A DNA stretch of 64,000 nucleotides from Mesostigma viride. Taxonomy: Eukaryota > Streptophyta > Mesostigmatophyceae > Mesostigmatales > Mesostigmataceae. The stretch is taken from NCBI GenBank assembly GCA_009746045.1, contig RPFO01000452.1:1-64000 (forward strand), written 5' to 3'. The notes beneath the pieces are model-generated. The model was not told where the DNA came from. It made no database searches and saw only the letters and a list, made by a program, of their open reading frames with translations. Made by a program: the position numbers and the translations under genes. The number at the start of each line of letters is the position of its first letter. Within the stretch, counting starts at the first letter, position 1. Positions 57,051 to 64,000 of this stretch are shown here, in pieces.

Positions 57051-57610
57051 AACGCCGGCCGGCGCAACTGGATACATGTAAACCATACAAAAGTGATTTT
57101 ATGAAACACATACAGTTTGTCATTAATAACGACGGCCGGCGTAACTCGGGCGCAATTAAAAACCATTAAGAAGCAACTCAGGATATGCAGGCAGAAATCC
57201 TTCAGGTGTAAAAAAGATGTACAAACACACTTTTGGTAATGGGGCCTGATTGCGCAACTGCAAGATACCATTGGAAACGCCGGCCGGCGCAACTGGATGC
57301 ATGTACATAAACCATACAAAAGTGATTTGCACAAAACCCCTACAATTTGTCATGAGTAACGACGGCCGGCGTAACTCGGTTGCATTTGAAAACCACAAAG
57401 AAGCAACTCAGGTAGTGAAGGCGGAAATCCCAGAGGTGATAAAATGTTTACCAACACAAAATGTTGATAAGCGTGCAAGCTTTTGCAAGTGCGCGCAAGA
57501 TACCATTGGAAACGCCGGCCGGCGCAACTGGAACACCAAAACAAAAAACTTGATTTGCACGAAACCCATTCAGTTCGTCATGGATAACGACGGCCGGCGC
57601 AACTTCATGG
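57051..57610 (-). repeat. About 230-bp tandem repeat with a GCCGGCCGGC core
   Basis: AACGCCGGCCGGCGCAACTG recurs at 57051, about 57276 and 57511. A variant, ACGACGGCCGGCGTAACTCG, recurs at about 57128, 57359 and 57587, so each unit of 225-235 bp holds both. A similar core (ACGACGGCCGGCGTAACT) is found at about 54395, inside the second intron of the neighbouring gene. The repeat lies immediately upstream of that gene and could include its promoter. Confidence 0.88.
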
Positions 57611-57699
57611 CACTCACCACTTTCACCAAATGCCATGTCGCCATTATATTGAGGAAAGCGAAGTATGCCCACTTGAAGCTGTGGTCTGCAGAACATTGA

Positions 57700-58640
57700 C
57701 ACAAAATATGCATGGTATTTCAAGCAATGAATGCTATGTGTCAGGCATCAATGTCTTTATTGTATCCAAATGTGGTTAGGACGGAGGTTTACATTGGTTG
57801 CTATTTTAAGACAATGGCGTATAACCAAACATTGCACACACTCAAGAGTGTACTTATGCTGAACTGGAAAGGAACATTAAACCCCAATAAGGTAGATATT
57901 TTTCTTTTACATTTTAATTTTTTATATACTACTTTATATAATATTATATTATATTATATTATATTATGCTATATTATGTTATATGAAATAACATTAAAAT
58001 TAACATAAAATTAAAATTATATATTAATTATAGTATATTATATAATTTATATTATATATTATATTCACGATGCTCTGTGTATTAATGACATATCAGACAC
58101 ACCTACATCACATCGCCTTGATGTTTCCGTTGTATGGGTCCGGTCGGGCGTTGGTAGCTGGTCGACAACAATTCTACATTTCCTAAAAAAAAATGCGACC
58201 GTGCCTACATTCGAAGGCGCGCTGTGGCTGACCTGAACTATCGGTGAACACCTCGGCGTCACTTGACCGGCCTAGGTTGACATTTCGGCAGAGTAACGCT
58301 GCTTAAAGGATCCTTGCGTAGTTCGCGCGATTTGGCTCTTTATATATGTTTTTGGAGACGACGAGCAAGCATCCGATTGGTCAGCCAATTCCTGTCCAGT
58401 CCTCGGACAGTGTCCAATCCGGTGCTTGGGATCCAGAAAACGTGCTCGAGCCTGGCCACTCTGTCGCGGGCGCCGCGCTAGTGGCGTCGCGCCCAAACCT
58501 GACCAGGCCATAGGAAAGGGCGGGGGCGAATGCAAGAATTATTGTTATATCCTGACCTGTCCTGGGGAAGGTCCGGGGCGAATGCAAGAATTAATATACC
58601 TGCGTATGCAACCAACACGGCCGATCCACATACATAATCC
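57700..58640. other. AT-rich stretch and unannotated DNA
   Basis: 57900-58070 is strongly AT-rich (ATATT runs). No ORF is supported. A short duplicated phrase (GGGGCGAATGCAAGAATTA) occurs at 58525 and 58577. Confidence 0.5.
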
Positions 58641-58689
58641 GACTGAGCTGGACGGTACGGACCAAATTTCGGTGCAAATTGAGGCCCAA

Positions 58690-59914
58690 AAGCTATGTCG
58701 GCATGGTGCGCGCACCCCTTGCGGTAGGGGCCATGGCGACTGCCTTTAGACGAAACGTGACAAATCTGGCACGCGGAAAGCAGAAATGCTCGATTGTTGG
58801 AGAAAATTAGTTACTGATTCTAATTTATGGCGGGATGGTTGCGATCTATAATGTCGCGGGCTTTTTTTCTTTGCCATCGGCAGGGGGGGTCCGGCCTGAA
58901 TTTCTGTCGGGATGAATAAAGTATATTGGATGCCTGCCGGGTTGATTGTCGATTGTTGCCAGTTTTGATGGTCGTAAGGAAAGCTAGTTTAATGATGTTT
59001 CTAAAGCCGTAAAAATTCCCGCTGCTATCTTTACCTTTCCCGTCATTTTGCGGTAAGATAACATTAGCCCTGCGCGATGCGTACTGCCCAACCACTCCAT
59101 GAAAGGGTGGACTTTCTTGTGCGCCTGGGCACGAATAAATGCCCGTTATGGTACGTTCTTGTGTTAAACGTCTTAAGCTTGCGTTTTCCTGCTTTCTTAC
59201 CTCGTTGAGCGTAAGCTTTTTGCCTTCTTTCCGGCCAGATGCAGCCAGAAAGTTGCGGGTCCTGGCGCTGCATCGCTGGATTCCTGGGTGTCTTTTAGCT
59301 AGTTAATCGTCTGTGACGTGGCTGGCTTTCTGCAGCGCGTGGCCCGCAACCTGTCGGGAAGGTGTAATGCTTTTATTTCCATGCTTCTCTGAAATTTCTT
59401 TTGCTTTATAGACAGTTGTGTTCGAGGAAATTCACGCGGTCTTCCTAAGCAGCGGCATCATTTTCCCCAGACACTGACGAGCTGGCACCTGTCTCCTAAA
59501 GAGAGCGGCTCGTGCTTGTTAGAAAGGAGGCAGTGTGCATTTTGCGGGACACAATGCTTTGGTGGCACATGCGTCAGGTAGGCTGTTCCAATGGTCTCTT
59601 CACCTTTCCCACTGAGTAAATGTTAGCATTTGTCATGCTAACCAGAGCAGCTAGCCACAGGTTGGCTGGATAAAAAGTCAGCTTATTTTCTCTTTATATA
59701 CTGCGTGTGTGGTCCTCCACGTGTCCGGCTTGTTGGGCATTTTGGAAGAGGGTTTATAATGTGTTGTTGGGTGGAACAACTTGGTTGTTGGCACAAAATC
59801 ACACATTATTAGCCTGAGATAGGCATGACATATGCTGCTCAGGCGTGTCGTCCTACCAGCCTTGTTGTTAAGGGTAGACTCACAAGGCTGGCTGTGCCGA
59901 TGGAGGGGTGGGGC
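58690..59914. mobile_element. TTAA-family element paralogue with empty Harbinger site
   Basis: 58700-59448 matches about 3720-4459, and 59449-59914 matches about 12951-13415, with many point differences but co-linear. The two halves meet at a single TAA (59446-59448), exactly where the element at 3643 carries the 8.5-kb insert. The right end is replaced by a minisatellite from 59915 and the left terminus is degraded, so no TIR is visible. Confidence 0.85.
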
Positions 59915-60688
59915 GTGCTAGCCCCCCCCCACACCCACGCATGCATGCTAGCCCACCCCCACACCCACGCATGCATGCTAGCCCCGGCCCCGGCCCCCCC
60001 ACACCCACGCATGCATGCTAGCCCCCCCCACACCCACGCATGCATGCTAGCCCACACTCACACCCACGCATGCATGCTAGCCCACCCCCACACCCACGCA
60101 TGCATGCTAGCCCCCCCACACACCCACGCATGCATGCCAGCCCCCCCACACACCCACGCATGCATGACCGCCCCCCCCACACCCACGCATGCATGCTAGC
60201 CCACCCCCACACCCACGCATGCATGCTAGCCCCCCCACACACCCACGCATGGATGCCAGCCCCCACACACACCCACGCATGCATGACAGCCCCCCCACAC
60301 ACCCACGCATGCATGCTAGCCCCCCACACACACCCACGCATGCATGCCAGCCCCCATACACACCCACGCATGCATGCCAGCCCCCCCCCACACTTACGCA
60401 TGCATGCTAGCCCCCCACACACACCCACGCATGCATGCCAGCCCCCCCCCACACCCACGCATGCATGCCAGCCCCCCCCACACTTACGCATGCATGCTAG
60501 CCCCCCACACACACCCACGCATGCATGCCAGCCCCCCCCACACCCACGCATGCAGGCTAGCCCAACCCCACACCCACGCATGCATGCCAGCCCACCCCCA
60601 CACCCACACGTGCATGCCAGCCCACCCCCACACCCACGCATGCATGCCAGCCCACCCCCACACCCACGCGTGCATGCCAGCCCACCCC
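59915..60688 (+). repeat. 30-bp minisatellite
   Basis: About 26 units of roughly 30 bp (28-31) with the core ACACCCACGCATGCATGC then CAGCCC or TAGCCC. Units alternate between short and long C-runs, and one unit pair lacks part of the core. It begins inside the TTAA-family paralogue. Cys/His/Pro open frames through it are artefacts of a 30-bp period. Confidence 0.96.
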
Positions 60689-60929
60689 TAGCTTGAGCGT
60701 GCTTGTAAAGTTTTTGCATGGTTTATTAAAATGAGTGGAATATGTATTTATTGCATTAAATGTTAATTTTATTGATCATGAATGAAAATGGTCAACATTG
60801 CCGAAGTGCCCCTAAATTGCTCAATATTGTGTGCTCAAGAATTCAATGAGGATTGTCATCATGGAAACCCGCACAAATTCACGATTCCGGGCATGCATGT
60901 GAAAGTATCAAGAACAATTTTCAATTAAG

Positions 60930-63900
60930 AATGGTATCTCATTGTTCCATGAATCAATATGACTCCATGTACGTAGACAAGCCATGATGACCCCATGGGA
61001 GCCTGAATCCTCATCATTAAATACATAAATGCCACCCATGTACGTAGACGGGCCATGATGACACCAATGGAGCCTGAATCCTCATCATTAATTACATAAA
61101 TGCCAACCATGTACATACACGGGCAATGATGACACCATGGGAGCCTGAATCCTCATCATTAATTACATAAATGCCAACCATGTACGTAGGCCAGCCATGA
61201 TGACACTGTGGGAGCCTGAATCCTCATCATTAATTTCATACATGCCAACAACACGTAGACGGGCCATAATGACACCACGGGAGCCTGAATCCTGATCATT
61301 TTTTTTTGACATCCATGTACGTAGGCCAGCCATGATGACACCATGGGAGCCTGAATCCTCATCATTTTTTTTCTGAGACATCCATGTACGTAGGCCAGCC
61401 ATGATGACACCATGGGAGCCTGAATCCTCATCATTTTTTTTCTGAGACATCCATGTACGTAGGCCAGCCATGATGACACCATGGGAGCCTGAATCCTCAT
61501 CATTAAATACATACATGCCATCCATGTACGTAGACGGGCCATGATGACACCATGGGAGCCTGAATCCTCATCATTTTCTTTGCCATCCATGTACATACAC
61601 GGCCAGCCATGATGACACCATGGAGCCTGAATCCTCATCATTAATTACATAAATGCCAACCATGTACGTAGGCCAGCCATGATGACACCATGGGAGCCTG
61701 AATCCTCATCATTCATTTCATACATGCCAACAACACGTAGACGGGCCATAATGACACCATGGGAGCCTGAATCCTCATCATTTTTTTTCTTTGACATCCA
61801 TGTACGTAGGCCAGCCATGATGACACCATGGGAGCCTGAATCCTCATCATTTTTTTTCTGAGACATCCATGTACGTAGGCCAGCCATGATGACACCATGG
61901 GAGCCTGAATCCTCATCATTAAATACATACATGCCATCCATGTACGTAGACAGGCCATGATGACACCATGGGAGCCTGAATCCTCATCATTTACTATTCC
62001 TTGACATCCATGTACGTAGACGGGCCATGATGACACCATGGGAGCCTGAATCCTCATCATTTTTTTTTCTTTGACATCCATGTACATACGTAGGCCAGCC
62101 ATGATGACACCAATGGAGCCTGAATTCTCATCATTAATTACATACATGCCATCCATGTACGTAGACAGGCCATGACATCTGACACCATGGGAGCCTGAAT
62201 CCTCATCATTTACTATTCCTTGACATCCATGTACGTAGACGGGCCATGATGACACCATGGGAGCCTGAATCCTCATCATTTTTTTTCTTTGACATCCATG
62301 TACATACGTAGGCCAGCCATGATGACACCAATGGAGCCTGAATCCTCATCATTAATTACATACATAAATGCCAACCATGTACATACACGGGCAATGATGA
62401 CACCAATGGAGCCTGAATCCTCATCATTAATTACATAAATGGCAACCATGTACATACACGGGCAATGATGACACCATGGGAGCCTGAATCCTCATCATTT
62501 TTTTTTCTTTGACATCCATGTACATACGTAGGCCAGCCATGATGACACCATGGGAGCCTGAATCCTCATCATTAATTACATACATGCCATCCATGTACGT
62601 AGACAAGCCATGATGACCCCATGGGAGCCTGAATCCTCATCATTAATTACATACATGCCATCCATGTACGTAGACAGGCCATGATGACACCATGGGAGCC
62701 TGAATCCTCATCATTTACTATTCCTTGACATCCATGTACGTAGGCCAGCCATGAGACACCATGGGAGCCTGAATCCTCCTCATTAATTACATAAATGCCA
62801 ACCATGTACGTAGACAAGCCATGATGACCCATGGGAGCCTGAATCCTCATCATTAATTACATAAATGCCATCCATGTACGTAGACGGGCCATGATGACAC
62901 CATGGGAGCCTGAATCCTCATCATTTACTATTCCTTGACATCCATGTACGTAGGCCAGCCATGGAGACACCATGGGAGCCTGAATCCTCCTCATTAATTA
63001 CATAAATGCCAACCATGTACGTAGACAAGCCATGATGACCATGGGAGCCTGAATCCTCATCATTAATTACATAAATGCCATCCATGTAAGTAGACGGGCC
63101 ATGATGACACCATGGGAGCCTGAATCCTCCTCATTAATTACATAAATGCCAACCATGTACGTAGACAACCATGATGACACCATGGGAGCCTGAATCCTCA
63201 TCATAATTACATAAATGCCATCCATTACTAGACGGGCATGATACACCATGGAGCCTGAATCCTCATCATTAATTACATAAATGCCAAACCATGTACGTAG
63301 GCCAGCCATGGAGACACCAGGAGCCTGAATCCTCATCATTAATTACATACATGCCAACAATGTAGTAGACAAGCCATGATGACACCTGAGCCTGAATCCT
63401 CTCATTTATTTTATGAGACATCCATGTACGTAGGCCAGCCATGATGACCATGGGGCCTGAATCCTCATCATTTCTTTTTCTTTGACATCCATACGGCCAC
63501 CATGATGACACCATGGGAGCCTGAATCCTCCTCATTAATACATACATGCCATCCATGTACGTACACGCCATGATGCACCAGCCTGAATCCTCATCATTTA
63601 CTATTCCTGACACCATGTACGTAGGCCAGCCCATGGAGACACCAGGAGCCTGAATCCTCATCATTAATTACATTAAATGCCAACCATGTACGTAGACAAC
63701 CATGATGACACCATGAGCCGATCCTCCTCATTAATTACATAAATGCCAACCATGTACGTAGACAAGCCATGATGACACCATGGGAGCTGAATCCTCATCA
63801 TTAATTACATACATGCCATCCATGTACGTAGACAGCATTGATGACACCATGGGAGCCTGAATCCTCATCATTTACTATTCCTTACATCCATGTACGTAGC

Positions 63901-64000
63901 CAGCCATGGAGACACCATGGGAGCGAATCCTCCTCATTAATTACATAAATGCCAACATGTACGTAACAAGCCATGATGACCCCATGGGAGCTGAATCCTC
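60930..64000 (+). repeat. About 65-75-bp minisatellite running off the window
   Basis: More than 40 units, each with a conserved core (GTAGGCCAGCCATGATGACA then CCATGGGAGCCTGAATCCTC) and one of three spacer types: TTAATTACATAAATGCCAACC, a T-run plus CTTTGACATCC, or TTACTATTCCTTGACATCC. Spacer types recur in runs, giving a higher-order pattern. From about 62700 the units increasingly carry one- and two-base deletions. Minus-strand open frames (MMRIQAPMVSSWLAYVHG) are repeat artefacts. Confidence 0.96.

Noticed and set aside
59825-60719. Cys/His/Pro-rich open frames on both strands
   Set aside because: Products of the 30-bp minisatellite period (a multiple of three).
60930-63664. Repetitive minus-strand frames such as MMRIQAPMVSSWLAYVHG
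   Set aside because: Minisatellite translation; the frames break whenever the spacer length changes.
59915-64000. CRISPR-like appearance of repeats with variable spacers
   Set aside because: Spacers are a few recurring types and not unique sequences, units are directly adjacent, and the DNA is eukaryotic; this is a minisatellite.

Overview
The window is eukaryotic nuclear DNA that is rich in repeats and poor in genes. Several signs point to the green lineage (Viridiplantae), most likely a green or streptophyte alga. These are a U6 snRNA copy (46799-46905, minus) whose core I recognise as plant-like, GT-AG introns, a plant-style L1 element with a zf-RVT C-terminus, and a multi-exon gene whose 3' half resembles the plant Root_cap (LEA-like) domain. 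The species is not identifiable from the sequence alone.

At 0-14 kb there is a broken LINE ORF1 and a LINE 3' end whose (ACTT)n tail has grown to about 0.9 kb. After these comes a nested pair of DNA transposons: an 8.5-kb PIF/Harbinger-like element (4460-12947; TAA target duplication, 32-bp TIRs) sits inside a TTAA-flanked element of about 1.9 kb (3643-14041). The Harbinger-like element carries hexanucleotide minisatellites, a near-perfect inverted repeat with 297-bp arms, two unrecognised ORFs and a 173-bp tandem repeat. An unoccupied paralogue of the insertion site lies at 59446-59448 in this same window.

At 14-20 kb there is a LINE endonuclease fragment split cleanly by a 463-bp TA-flanked MITE, followed by a palindrome cluster. 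At 20.4-29.7 kb lies the one clear host-type gene (plus strand), with five recognisable exons: about 22 RTX-like Gly/Asp repeats, a Cys-rich exon, and a Root_cap-like domain spread over three exons. A TTAA element sits in its last intron.

The 30-37 kb stretch holds RTE-like LINE fragments, at least four with exact target-site duplications and one nested inside another. From 39.9 to 46.6 kb there is a nearly complete L1-like LINE (minus). It was inserted into the tail of an older retrocopy in which U6 snRNA is fused to the last codons and 3' UTR of a related LINE. From 47 to 53 kb there is a decayed Ty3/Gypsy integrase, more LINE pieces and a third TTAA-type element. At 53.5-57 kb there is an intron-containing minus-strand gene with a DDE-transposase-like core. 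The last 6 kb are minisatellites (30-bp and about 65-75-bp units); the final units carry many small deletions that look like poor consensus.

Most of the window is thus layered transposition whose order can be read from target duplications. The RTX/Root_cap gene is the main candidate for a cellular function, probably in the secretory pathway or extracellular matrix.
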